Source of the DNA: Sweltsa coloradensis
Lineage: Eukaryota > Arthropoda > Insecta > Plecoptera > Chloroperlidae
Direction: 5' to 3'
Assembly (NCBI GenBank): GCA_024449915.1
Contig: JAMZAV010001458.1
Span: 84,672 to 148,671 of the forward strand
DNA: 64,000 nt
Shown piece by piece: positions 55,105-64,000 of this stretch; within the stretch, counting starts at the first letter, position 1; every line of letters starts with the position of its first letter. The notes under the pieces were generated by a model. The model was not told the DNA's origin. It did no database searches and saw nothing but the letters and a program-made list of their open reading frames with translations. The translations under genes were made by a program, and so were the position numbers.

Positions 55105-55655
55105 TTTCTTTCAAAACACGATTGATGGTACTGCTGTACAGGGTGCAGTCGATGAGTGGCTTGGGTGTTACGATGACCTGTGACCTGTCATACAACAAGC
55201 ACATCGACTCTAGGCCCCGGGCTTTTAAACTACTTGGCCTCATTAGACGCAATTGTTTACACCGATTCTCTAAGTCAACGAATAGACTGTTGTACGTCGC
55301 TCTAGTGAGGCCACTAATTGAATAGCCAGTGTGGTGTGGAACCCGCATCATAAAACTAAAAATAGAAACCCTTGAATAGATACAAACAAATATTTGTGAA
55401 ACTAAGTTAATGTGTATTTAATCAAATATTGAGTATGATAGGAATGAATATTTCAGTCCTTGCGATAGCAGCAAAATGCGCACGCTCTTTAACAGGCACA
55501 AGGTAGCAGTCTAGAAACTAGAATTGTAATTTCACTTTATAATTGTGGTAGGGCACATTTGTGTGATGGGGCTCTGCCCTTTTCTCTTCCACCATCAACT
55601 TGTAATATATGCCTGTATTTTGTTTTTTGAAAATAAATAATAATAATAAAACTTA
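55105..55655 (+). pseudogene. LINE 3' fragment, same family as 39545-41047
   Basis: Plus-strand frame with SGLGVTMTCDLSYNKHIDSR, FKLLGLIRRNC and LLYVALVRPLIE, the post-catalytic region of jockey/CR1-type reverse transcriptases, then non-coding sequence. The end (TGTGTGATGGGGCTCTGCCC ... TTGAAAATAAATAATAATAA) parallels the 3' UTR of the longer copy (TGTGTAATGGGGCGTTGCTC ... TTGAAAATAAATAATAATAA). It is a short 5'-truncated insertion with an internal deletion. Confidence 0.72.
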
Positions 55656-55659
55656 AATA

Positions 55660-56385
55660 GATAAGAAGGGTACTGTGACAAACGCACAGCTATTGCTTGC
55701 CCGGCAAGGACGTGCTGCACATAAACTACATAGTTGTATTTCACTGGCTCATCAACAATGCACGACACCCGTATTTCATAAAAATTAATTAATTTATTTA
55801 TCATTCCAAAAGTGACACCTCTTCCCTTTCTTTAACCCGCACTGCTGGATATCTCAATCGTCGACAACAATGCTTATTGTACTAGAGGCTAGTTCCAAGA
55901 GATTAACTACAAATTATTGATTTCTTCTTAAATTTTCCAGTCCTGTTCTCTATTGACAGTTTAGTGATACAATAATAAACACTCCTACCTCGAGCAGCTT
56001 AACCTTATGAAAATAACCCAAAAATATATGAATTTATACAGAACAGAAAAGAAAAAAAGGAAATATGAATAAACCCTTTATAGGGCAAAACTTTGGACCC
56101 ATAATTTTTCTTTCTACCTTAACCATTTGAAATTTGTGATTTTTTAATGAATTTTAGATTTAAAAAAAAACCATGATCGTTTAGGAAAAGAATGCTCATT
56201 TTGAATTCCAAATTTATATCAAAGTTGAAAAAAAATCCAATATTTAAATGTATATTTTCAAAAATTAGATTACTTTTGCAAATTTTCATTTTTTGCAATG
56301 TTTTTGCATGTTCAAATTAAATCTACCACAGGCAAACAAAATATCCGGGACATCACGGAAATGTGTGTATTTTTGTGTTTTTATA
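55660..56385. other. Unassigned AT-rich sequence
   Basis: No exon, RNA gene or known family recognised. Confidence 0.4.
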
Positions 56386-56387
56386 CA

Positions 56388-57170
56388 CTAGGAAAAACGC
56401 TTAAGTCCCGCCGCGTTGTTGGATGAGCGTAATTGGTGCATTGAGCTGCCATGTGTTATGCGGATTTTCTGTTGTTCTGTGAAAAAATCATTACTAAGTT
56501 GAAGATTTTTTTAAAATTAAATTAAATTAAATTAAAAATTAACTTTAATTTTAAATTTTTTTAATTAATCAAAATTTTAAAAAAGGAAAAAATCGTAATA
56601 TTGAAATTTTCTTAAGAAATATTTATTCGATTGCACACAAATTTTACGCGAATATATTAATTCAAAAAATTAAGGTTCTGTGAAAAAATCATTACAATAG
56701 GATAAAGCATGTAGGTGTTACAAGTCAAAGAATTGTTTTAAAAAAGAAAAAAAACGTAAAATTTCGATTTTCATGAGAAATAGTTTTTTGATTGCGCTCA
56801 AATTTCACACGAATACCTTAATTCATAAAATTAAGGTTCTGTGAAAAAATCATTAAAATCGGATAAAGCATGTAGGTGTTATAAACTGAAGAAATTTCTA
56901 AAAAATCGTAAAAAATCGTAAAATTGCGATTTTAATGAGAAATAATTTTTCGATTGCGCTCAAAAACGTGGCAGCTCTTGGTTCAGAGATTTCGAAGGCC
57001 TCCATAAAATTTCATCGCAATTGGAGTATCGGTTTAGCCGGAATCGTGCTAACAGACACACAATAATACAGAAAAAAAAAAGAAAAAAAAAAAACATTCC
57101 GGATTTTTTTCTCCAGTGTAGTGAAATGGAATCTTCGCTTCGCTCGCTACGCTCGCTACGCTCATCCAAC
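56388..57170 (+). mobile_element. TIR element family C, copy 2
   Basis: From CTAGGAAAAACGCTTAAGTC to CTTCGCTTCGCTCGCTACGC ... CTCATCC, three internal units and a TTCGAAGGCCTCCATAAAAT block. It matches 25643-26420 throughout, including its AAATTAAATTAAA tract. Confidence 0.82.
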
Positions 57171-57174
57171 AATT

Positions 57175-57950
57175 CGATTTTTGATCAATTATAAAAATCG
57201 TTTTAATCATAAGAATTTAGCTAGGAAAAATGCTACCAATTCAGAACAAAACAAAGCAGCTTTTTGACCAGGTGTAAAGTATGAAAAACCAGCAGATTTA
57301 ATTGTGTAGATTTTGAAATGTGGTGGTACCACTACCATATAAAGGGTTAAACTAAACCTACCGCCATTGATGATGATGATGATTGATATGATGGTCTTCG
57401 GTATTGTTGGGAAGATAATCCGTGGATGCTAGATGAGGAAGTCATCCAATAGGCGATGGAGGTGTAGTGATGCGCAAGTAATCAATACCCAGTTGCTCGA
57501 CGTTGACTTTGATTTATATTTGGAGATTTGACAATCAAAGTTTAAATAAAATATGGATGCTAATTCCTAATATTCACAATATGAATGCTGTTTTCGTGCT
57601 GATTTTACACTCTTTTTGTTACATTATTCACTTTGATTTAGTGGATATTAGGAATTAGTGGCCATATTGGATTGAAATTGTTGCTGTAATCGGATCATCA
57701 TACAAGTAATACAAGTCATTACAATGTGCGTAGAAAGAATTTTTCCTTAAATGCAATTTAGTGCTTTATAATGGATAGTCAAATATGGATTTTTTGAGGA
57801 AATACCAACAATGGAAAACCAAAATGACGGGAAAATGCAAATTAGGATTATGCAGACCTGATTATTTAAAATACTTATAAAGTTTTCATGGACAACGTTC
57901 GAAAGTCATTTTGTGTTAAAAAACTGGGCGCAAAAATGAGCAAATCAGCC
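57175..57950. other. Unassigned sequence
   Basis: Contains TGATGATGATGATTGATATG near 57370 and an imperfect inverted pair around 57545-57660 (GATGCTAATTCCTAATATTC / GATATTAGGAATTAGTGG). No exon fitting either gene was found. Confidence 0.4.
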
Positions 57951-57954
57951 TGTA

Positions 57955-58200
57955 CTCCAAAAAGCAACATAAATAAATAAATAAATCCGTATTTAGAGTC
58001 TACCTACTCAGTCACATACCTGATTTTCAATGGGGGACAGTAAACCTAATCGACCAAGCCAACCCTGCAGGCCCCGACGCAATCGACGAGTGAGTGATAA
58101 CCAACCAAAGATCGATATTTTTAATAGGAAATAGCAATCAGTGGTATGGACAGTGCGAACACCCGCGGATCAACGCCAGAATCTACAAGGCTAAAAAGTC
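57955..58200 (+). repeat. Repeat family A, copy 3
   Basis: AAATAAATAAATCCGTATTTAGAGTCTACC-type start, GATTTTCAATGGGGGACAGT, GACCAAGCCAACCCTGCAGG, CGACGCAATCGACGAGTGAG, CACCCGCGGATCAACGCCAG. The order is the same as at 11620-11830 and 63415-63620. Confidence 0.8.
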
Positions 58201-58526
58201 TCAATCAGCCAGAAAACAATCACGGCCAATTTTCGACTTTTTAACAAAATTTATTAATTGTGAAAAACAATAAGATTAAAAATGTATATACATATATATT
58301 TTTTAAGTATGACCGTAGGGCCCTATACTCCCACTTCAGTGACAACTGTCCAAAATGTCAACCACCTGCGGTGTCAGCAGCCGAGCAAAGAACAATTTGC
58401 TTACAACTCATGTCCTATATCCTCTTAAACGTGAAATGTTTTGGTGTAAACGCCACATGACCCCACGTCTCTTGGATGTCCGCGGTGGCTAGTCCGGCTT
58501 CCATGTTACACCATTAGTCCGAATTT

Positions 58527-59942
58527 TGCACTTTTATATAGAGGTCCAAATTTTGTTATGAGTGTACTTCACCCCCAAATAGTCATTTTTAGACCGGGAC
58601 CCCATTCGTCTCGCCATTAATTTATCTATGGCGGCCATCTTTAAAGATGGCACAAAAGTGTAATAAGACTACCACATTTCGGAGGAATCTTGGCATGTGG
58701 CACCACTTTTTCCATTAAATCGACCATGGGAAAACTCAAATATGGCATCAGAATTAGAATTTTGTGAATTTAGAGGCCTTAAATTGCAAATTTTATACAT
58801 TTTAAGGCAATTTTGATACTGAATTTCACTGGTTTCTACGACAGCCGAGTTGACTGTAATAACTTGTATAGAGACCATATATTTTTTGCGTGTACAAGAC
58901 ACACCAATAGTCAGTTTGAAACCTGGAGCCCATTCGACTCTCAATCCATTTACCTATGGCAGCCATCTTTAAATATGGCGTCTATAGTGTAATAAGATTA
59001 CCACATTTTGACGGAATCTTGGCATGTGGCACCATTTTTAGTAATAAATCGACCATCGGGAACTCAAATATGGCAGTATAATTAGGATTTCGGGGCCGTA
59101 AATTTTAAATTTTAAACATTCTATGGCAATTTTGTTACACAATATCACAAAGTTCCTACGATAGCCGAATTGACTGTTAGGGCTACAACTTGTATAGAGG
59201 TCAAAATATTTTTATGATTGTACTAGACACCCAAATAATCATTTTTAGACTTGAAGTCCATTCGTCCCCAATCCATTTACCTATGGTGGCCATCTTTAAA
59301 GATGGAACAGTGAAATTTTTTAACAAAATTGCCTTTAAATGTGTAAAATTTGAAAATTTAAGCCTAGAAATCCGCGGAATACTAATTCTTCTGCCATATT
59401 TGAGTTAACCTTGGTCGATTTTATGGGAAAAGTGGTGCCACATGCAAAAATTCTGTCAAAATATGGTAGTCTTGTTACACTATAGACGCCATCTTTAAAG
59501 ATGGACGCCATAAGTAAATGGATTGAGAGTCGAATGGGCTTCCAGTCTCCAAACTGACAATTGGTGTGTCTAGTACACGCATAAAAAATATATGGTCTCT
59601 ATACAAGTTATTACAGTCAACTCGGCTGTCGTAGAAACCAGTGAAATTCAGTAACAAAATTGCCTTAAAATGTATAAAATTTGCAATTTAAGGCCTCGAA
59701 ATTCACAAAATTCTAATTCTGATGCCATATTTGAGTTTTTCATGGTCGATTTAATGAAAAACGTGGTGCCACATGCCAAGATTCCTCCGAAATGTGGTAG
59801 TCTTATTACATTTTGGCGCCATCATTAAAGATGGCCGCAATAGCTAAATTAATGGCGAGACGAATGGGGTCCAGGTCTAAAAATGACTATTTGGGTGTAA
59901 AGTACACGCATAAAAAAATTTGGACCTCTATATAAAAGTGCA
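58527..59942. repeat. 1.4-kb palindrome (fold-back element)
   Basis: TGCACTTTTATATAGAGGTC at the left end is mirrored by GACCTCTATATAAAAGTGCA at the right. Arms of about 700 bp pair along their whole length (for example GACCGGGACCCCATTCGTCT versus AGACGAATGGGGTCCAGGTC, and TCTTGGCATGTGGCACCA versus TGGTGCCACATGCCAAGA). Within each arm a ~330-bp module is itself repeated. The centre is near 59235. No coding capacity is evident. Confidence 0.85.
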
Positions 59943-60009
59943 CAATTGATTCACACCCACGCCAGACTATTTTGGCCTATTTGCCCCATGACTGTCAGTA
60001 AAGATTATT

Positions 60010-60170
60010 ATTTCATTTACTACAATTCAGAAATTAAAAAAGTCCGCCCCAACCGGGAATCGAACCACGGATCTCCCGCATTCCAGACAGGCGTCTTAAC
60101 CACTAGACCATCAGGACGGGTACATTTGATGCTCTGAATTGTAGTTGCATCATACATCTGAATGGATAAG
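60010..60170 (-). repeat. tRNA-derived SINE
   Basis: On the minus strand GTCCTGATGGTCTAGTGGTT, AAGACGCC, a CTGGAAT loop and GTGGTTCGATTCCCGG give a tRNA-like head. It is flanked by CTACAATTCAGAAATT on one side and a GAATTGTAGTTGCATCATAC body on the other, the family seen at 28810-28985. T-arm pairing is poor. Confidence 0.65.
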
Positions 60171-60347
60171 ACATATAATTCAATGTTTCTAATTGTTAAA
60201 AGTCAACTTATAAACATTTTGCAGATATTGAGAAGGAAGTTGATAATTCTGGACAGTCTCAAATGTAAAATGATTATAATCCAGATTTGTTTCGTCCTTT
60301 AATATTCGCATGACTAGTGTATCGAGTGCAGATACAAGCGTCTTTGA

Positions 60348-60554
60348 CTATGCGAGGAGAGCTGCAGCCGCGACCAACATCAGCGCTCCACGGAGGCTGG
60401 CGGCGGAGTCGCGAACTAGCGGCTTTTTGGTTGTCTTGCCGATCCACTCGAGGTAGGTGTCTACCCTGGTGCAGGCGCCCGGAGAGCAGCCCTGACCATT
60501 CGAGGTGACACCCCACTGCTCTCCGCTGCACATCAGCGGACCGCCACTGTCACC
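60348..60554 (-). CDS. Serine protease last exon (catalytic Ser, C-terminal tail)
   Basis: Acceptor CTATGTGTGCAG, then [38 protein letters not shown], a basic linker [14 protein letters not shown] and [15 protein letters not shown] to the stop. GDSGGP holds the nucleophile. Two usually conserved positions differ: the Ser-Trp-Gly of the substrate pocket is Ser-Asn-Gly, and PG-V-Y-T-R is PGACTR, which adds an unpaired Cys. The ~15-residue hydrophobic end after small residues (DSAAS) resembles a GPI-attachment signal; a plain C-terminal membrane helix is the alternative. Confidence 0.92.
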   Translation of the reverse strand, partial: GDSGGPLMCSGEQWGVTSNGQGCSPGACTRVDTYLEWIGKTTKKPLVRDSAASLRGALMLVAAAALLA

Positions 60555-60795
60555 CTGCACACATAGTTAAGGGATGACAAACAATTTATTATTGCTTTCG
60601 ATATAGCATCAAAAGTTTAATGATCAAAATTTTTCAAGTAGAACTTAAAAACAAACTTATTTCTCCTATTTTTCTTTATTGGATAAGTCAAAACCGCAAT
60701 AAAAAAATAGTCAGTAATTTTGTCCTTCTCATATTAAAAATATTCATGTTCTGCTGACAAGCTCCCCTTGGAACGTGAAGTATTCTTTTACTCAC

Positions 60796-60945
60796 CACAC
60801 AAGCATCCTTGTCATCCTTATGGGTGCAAATATTCAGACGGGGAGTCAACGAAGCAATTTTCAGTTTCCTCCTGCATTCCTTGATGGGGATCAGCGGCAG
60901 TTCGACCATCATCAAGAATTTAGATATGGGAACTATGTATGGATT
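60796..60945 (-). CDS. Serine protease exon 4 of those found
   Basis: Acceptor TTGTTTCAG, donor GTGAGT; phase 0 at both ends, 50 codons. Peptide NPYIVPISKFLMMVELPLIP, IKECRRKLKIASLTPRLNIC, THKDDKDACV. ELPLI-x-x-x-C, the IC-T segment and KDAC before GDSGGP are the standard S1 region; the Asp of KDAC is the trypsin-type specificity residue. Val replaces the common Gln just before GDSGGP. Confidence 0.92.
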
Positions 60946-60999
60946 CTGAAACAAGTGACGTTACCTAGCTATAAGGACGACATCGACTGCTCGCGAGTC

Positions 61000-61320
61000 T
61001 CTCCCTACTTATATTACATACTCAATGACAGAGCTATGAAAGTTCTTCGGAGTGTGGTCACACCACTGAAACATACTTAATGACAGTGACAGGAAAGTTT
61101 TTCGCGGCGTGGGGTATCTACCACACTAGAACATACTACTTAATGACAGAGATAAGAAAGTTTTTTGGTGTGTGGTCTCTAAAACACTGAAACATACTCA
61201 ATGACAGTGATAGGAAACTTCCTCGGCGTTTGGTCTCTACCCTTCTAATACATACTCAATGACAGTGTTAGGTTAGTCGCTCAGTGTGCTCTCTACCCTT
61301 CTAATACATACTCAATGGCA
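61000..61320. repeat. ~60-bp imperfect tandem repeat in protease intron
   Basis: TACTCAATGACAG(A/T)G recurs near 61018, 61076, 61138, 61196, 61254 and, as ACATACTCAATGG, 61308. Spacing is about 58-62 bp. Each unit also has AGGAAAGTT-type and TGGTCTCTACC-type words. The array ends at the donor of exon 61324-61524, so the exon border may have seeded it. Confidence 0.75.
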
Positions 61321-61323
61321 AAC

Positions 61324-61524
61324 CTGTTCTGATGCATCCTCGTCGTAAGACGCGAACTGCACTTCGTCCGTTCTTCTCTCGGAGTTCCTGGAGACCGGGG
61401 AGGTGAAGCCCCAGCCTATGGCGGTGCACTGCCCGGCTGGGCCGAGTTCTTCTGAGGGGTTGGTTGCTGGGGGTAGTGTCACCACCCCCACGTTCCGCCC
61501 CGTCAACTCTATGGGCTCCAGCAC
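61324..61524 (-). CDS. Serine protease exon 3 of those found
   Basis: Acceptor GGGTTGTTTCAG, donor GTTTGC; phase 0 at both ends, 67 codons. VLEPIELTGRNVGVVTLPPA, TNPSEELGPAGQCTAIGWGF, TSPVSRNSERRTDEVQFASY, DEDASEQ. L-x-P-I-x-L and C-x-A-x-GWG are the typical core strands leading to the Cys136-equivalent that bonds with the Cys near the active-site Ser. Confidence 0.92.
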
Positions 61525-61639
61525 CTGAAACAACCCATTCGTTCACTCGAGAGAACAGCATCTTCCACGAGCCTAAATGACCGGTAACGTTCGAAGTTCT
61601 CGACCTTGATTTGAAAGTCGACCATAATAATATGTTATG

Positions 61640-61930
61640 GAGCACATCTTTGTGTGGCTCGTTGGTCTTATGGTTAGCGTCTCTGCTTGCAATGCAGAAG
61701 GTCCATGGTTCGATTTCCGCTTTAGGCAGAAGTTTTTAAACTTTTGATTTGGGCTTAAGTCCATCAGTTCTTATCTTAGGAGTTTGTAAACGGTGACTTT
61801 GGAGCCGTCCTAGAAACGAGGCACACAATAAATTCAAAGTTGTTCTGAATCGGCCTTGTTGATTCGTGGGTGTTCGCAATCTCCATACCACTGATTGATA
61901 TATTTCCTATTATATATCCTATCCAGCTGT
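61640..61930. repeat. tRNA-like repeat, left arm of an inverted pair around protease exon 2
   Basis: The tRNA-like segment 61655-61735 (TTGGTCTTATGGTTAGCGTC, a well-paired TCTGC/GCAGA arm with loop TTGCAAT, GGTTCGATTTCCGC) is followed by GGCTTAAGTCCATCAGTTCT, GTAAACGGTGACTTTGGAGC and TCTGAATCGGCCTTGTTGAT. Reverse complements of all these occur at 63560-63830. The repeat reaches to within about 15 bp of the exon 61938-62133 donor. Confidence 0.8.
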
Positions 61931-61937
61931 CGCTCAC

Positions 61938-62133
61938 CTGGATAATGGCAATGTCGTTCGTCATGGTCACGTGGTTAAAGCCGAAGTGATGATAGAAGGC
62001 GCCGATCTCTCTGAACTGAACGCCCCCCGGCTCCGACCAGGATCTGCGGTGCTTCTTAGGACGCCGGAGCTTCGTACTTCCTACCATCACAGCCAGCATG
62101 TCCAGAGAGGTCAGGATGTGAGCAGATCCGGTT
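61938..62133 (-). CDS. Serine protease exon 2 of those found (catalytic Asp)
   Basis: Acceptor GAGTTGTGTTACAG, donor GTGAGC. One base completes the Glu codon of exon 63899-63981, then TGSAHILTSLDMLAVMVGST, KLRRPKKHRRSWSEPGGVQF, REIGAFYHHFGFNHVTMTND and IAIIQ. The Asp of NDIAII is the catalytic aspartate. The stretch KLRRPKKHRRSW is unusually basic for this loop and could bind a polyanion or an inhibitor. It ends in phase 0. Confidence 0.92.
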
Positions 62134-62149
62134 CTGTAACACAACTCAA

Positions 62150-62260
62150 CGTTACCGTTACCGTTACAGTTACAGTTACAGTTACAGTTACAGTTACAGT
62201 TACAGTTACAGTTACAGTTACAGTTACAGTTACAGTTACAGTTACAGTTACAGTTACAGG
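62150..62260 (+). repeat. (GTTACA)n hexamer array upstream of a protease splice acceptor
   Basis: About 17-18 GTTACA units with GTTACC variants at the left. On the transcribed (minus) strand they read TGTAAC and end about 15 bp before the acceptor of 61938-62133, occupying the branch-point region. Confidence 0.92.
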
Positions 62261-62269
62261 TCGTTCTAA

Positions 62270-63230
62270 ACCTGAATCAGACGGTTCAATCTTTCGTTCA
62301 AGATTCCTTGATTTCAAGGACATCATCATCATTATTATCATTATCCATCGCCGCTTCTTACTTCTGTCTGGGTCAGCTTGGGTTTTGCAACCAAATTCTT
62401 CCACTTCTTTCTATCCTCCCACAATCCTGTCTCTGGTACATGCTCCCAGCTCTCTCCTCTATTATGTAGGTCCTCTTTCATCTCTACCTTGGTCTACCCC
62501 GTTTTCTTCTTCCATCAATACCTTTTCAAGGACATAACACAATTAAATGTGCAAAGATAACAACAAGAATACCACCTTCACATTGATTATATTTTGTCTT
62601 TGAATTAAAAGAATTTTGGTTTATTTGGAGAAGGGCCACGTCAACTGTTAGTTTACAATGTGCCACTCTAGCCTGGAAGGTATGGGCTCATGCTCTTGTG
62701 CTCTTCAGAACCAGCCACAGGTAGGGGAGGAAAGGTGGATTCTCATGTCACTGTTATCTTCGTCTTTGTCATCGTCGTCGGGGAGGTCGTCCAGGGAAAG
62801 GAGACGTGTCTCCGACGACGAGAAATTTACTCCTCTCCTACTAGCTGATGTTTGCGAGGTGGACTTCTCATCTTTCCTCGCCTTTTAAGATTAGAAGAGC
62901 AATGCTCTAGGCCAATTCTACCCCGGGCCCAGACAAGGGGTATTCAAGGAATCTTGAACGAAACATTGAACCGTCTAATTCAAGCTGAAGTCCAGACCTA
63001 ATCCTATGTCCGTGTATTATAATCTCATGGTTTTTGTTGTGTCACGGAAAAAACTGCCATCCATGCCACATATAATTAACACTTCCGGCCGTACCGTATG
63101 GAGAAGTTCGTTTAACATCGGCTCTTCGAAGAGCGGGCAAGTGCCGCTTCACCATGATTGTTCGAAACCACATCTTCCGTCATGGAGCGCTAGCCGAGAT
63201 GTCGGTAGTAAAATAAACTAATACTTGCTC
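62270..63230. other. Protease intron sequence, mostly unassigned
   Basis: Contains a decayed stretch at 62320-62530 that resembles RTE-type LINE ends in reverse, but no motif is firm. The CCAGCCACAGGTAGGGGAGG block at 62700 is shared loosely with 34620-34700. No exon was found. Confidence 0.35.
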
Positions 63231-63235
63231 CAACG

Positions 63236-63405
63236 AAAAAATGCAGATTCTTGGAAGTGGTGGGGGTAGAACGAATGCTCGGTAAAAGGAACGTTGCCTT
63301 TGTGTATGAAAGAGAAATATATTTTACCAACACAAGTAAAAAATCTGTGCTAGATCACTGAGTTCCTCCGTGTGCTGGATACGCGCTGAGCTAGCGTGAA
63401 AAGGT
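63236..63405 (+). repeat. Family N core copy
   Basis: TGTATGAAAGAGAAATATATTTTACC and GATCACTGAGTTCCTCCGTG match 28380-28510. A further piece, TGCATTCTTTCGTTGGAACC at 63866-63890, matches 28573-28600 and touches the donor of the protease exon 63899-63981. Confidence 0.75.
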
Positions 63406-63409
63406 TTAA

Positions 63410-63840
63410 ATAAATAAATAAATTGTATCCAGAGTCTACCCACTCAGTTATATAACTGATTTCCAGTGGGGGACAGTAAATCAAAGCGACCAAGCCAACC
63501 CTGTAGGCCCCGACGCTATCGACGAGTGAGCGATAACCAACTAAAGATCGATATTTTTAATAGGAAATAAAGCAATCAGTGGTATGTGCAGTGCAAACAC
63601 CCGCGAATCAACGCCAGAATCAACAAGGCCGATTCAGAACAACTCTGAATATATTATGTGCTTCGTTGTTAGGACGGCTCCAAAGTCACCGTTTACAAAC
63701 TCCTAAGACAAGAACTGACGGACTTAAGTCTGAATCCGAAGTTAGAAAACTTTTGACTCTGACGGGAATCGAACCCTGGACCTTCTGCATTGGAAGCAGA
63801 TACGCTTACCTCAAGACTAACGAGCTTTTTTAAAAGTTGT
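63410..63840. repeat. Repeat family A copy 4 and right arm of the inverted pair around protease exon 2
   Basis: Family A blocks (GGGGGACAGTAAATCAAAGC, CGACGCTATCGACGAGTGAG, CACCCGCGAATCAACGCCAG) are followed by the reverse complement of 61640-61930, ending in a minus-strand tRNA-like segment at 63760-63830 (GGGAATCGAACCCTGGACCT, CTGCATTGGAAGCAGA). In this copy the anticodon-like loop would read CCA. Confidence 0.8.
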
Positions 63841-63898
63841 TAGGTTGAAAAACCATTGTGAGCCATTTGCATTCTTTCGTTGGAACCACTATACATAC

Positions 63899-63981
63899 TC
63901 TGCGTGGAAGGCGCAGTGGGCGGCTGTGAGGAGCCACATAGCGACAGAGGCCATTTGCAGCAATTCTCTCTTGCCCCATAT
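63899..63981 (-). CDS. Serine protease exon with catalytic His
   Basis: Donor GTATGT. The frame reads IWGKRELLQMASVAMWLLTA, AHCAFHAE with the last codon split. WLLTAAHC is the catalytic-His motif of S1 proteases. The CGG-(S/A)-L(I/V) normally found about ten residues earlier is not visible; instead ELLQMASVAM is present, so the 5' limit is uncertain. A good acceptor, GTCGTCTTCCTCAG, lies at 63982-63995, but the exon could also continue past the window edge. Confidence 0.8.
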
Positions 63982-64000
63982 CTGAGGAAGACGACGTCTC

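Larger units (their letters stand above)
60348..63981 (-). other. Gene span: trypsin-like serine protease with C-terminal hydrophobic tail (five exons)
   Basis: Exons in transcript order are 63899-63981, 61938-62133, 61324-61524, 60796-60945 and 60348-60554. They total 837 bases (278 residues and a stop) from just before the catalytic His to the end; the activation site and signal peptide are beyond the right edge. All junctions join in frame at GT/AG borders. Triad: His in LLTAAHC, Asp in NDIAII, Ser in GDSGGP. An Asp six residues before the Ser predicts cleavage after Arg/Lys. The tail suggests membrane anchoring. It is an S1-family endopeptidase, extracellular or at the cell surface. Confidence 0.9.

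Noticed and set aside
61971..62404. Open frames with Thr-Val repeats on both strands
   Set aside because: They are read-through of the GTTACA hexamer, which has no stop in several frames, and they overlap a verified protease exon.

Overview
This is a eukaryotic, intron-rich and repeat-rich window, most likely from an arthropod. Two split protein-coding genes lie on the minus strand. I rebuilt both by hand from splice sites, codon phase and family motifs. The first (17012-52069) is a pickpocket-type DEG/ENaC sodium channel. Ten exons join with matching phases at every boundary and give 536 residues, lacking only the extreme N-terminus. Sequence around the Cys-rich extracellular domain and TM2 is closest to insect/crustacean ppk channels as I know them; this is the main reason for calling the organism an arthropod. 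The species cannot be fixed.

The second gene (60348 to the right edge) is a trypsin-fold serine protease. Five exons carry the complete catalytic triad and end in a hydrophobic tail that could be a GPI-anchor signal. The protease start lies beyond the window. A signal-peptide first exon of a third, unidentified minus-strand gene is at 10184-10259.

The most unusual feature is inside the channel gene, where two tandem arrays have grown out of exon-intron borders. One, with a unit near 116 bp, comes from the 3' splice site plus the first half of the TM1 exon and fills about 7 kb just upstream of that exon. The other, with a 78-bp unit, comes from the end plus 5' splice site of the next exon. 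From about 42.9 to 50.7 kb the base sequence is badly degraded: runs of every base are inflated, although the 116-bp unit can still be followed. I read this as failed consensus over a real array. Open frames there, mostly Pro/Gly/Lys-rich, are artefacts.

Most of the remainder is transposon-derived. By region: 1-5.4 kb is a nest of fold-back elements; 5.4-11 kb is AT-rich with little recognisable; 11-17 kb holds MITEs, a minus-strand LINE end and a nested inverted repeat with tRNA-like pieces; 17-27 kb holds channel exons among TIR elements, tRNA-like SINE pairs and a Penelope-like palindrome; 27-34 kb holds a palindromic minisatellite, a ~296-bp satellite split by a 526-bp hAT-type element with an 8-bp target duplication, and a 1.28-kb TIR element; 34-39 kb holds channel exons; 39.5-42.5 kb holds two 5'-truncated LINEs; 50.7-60 kb holds further fold-backs, a duplicated composite repeat and a 1.4-kb palindrome; 60-64 kb is the protease. 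Inverted pairing of repeats is the dominant architecture, and several hairpin-forming pairs sit in introns, where they could affect splicing.
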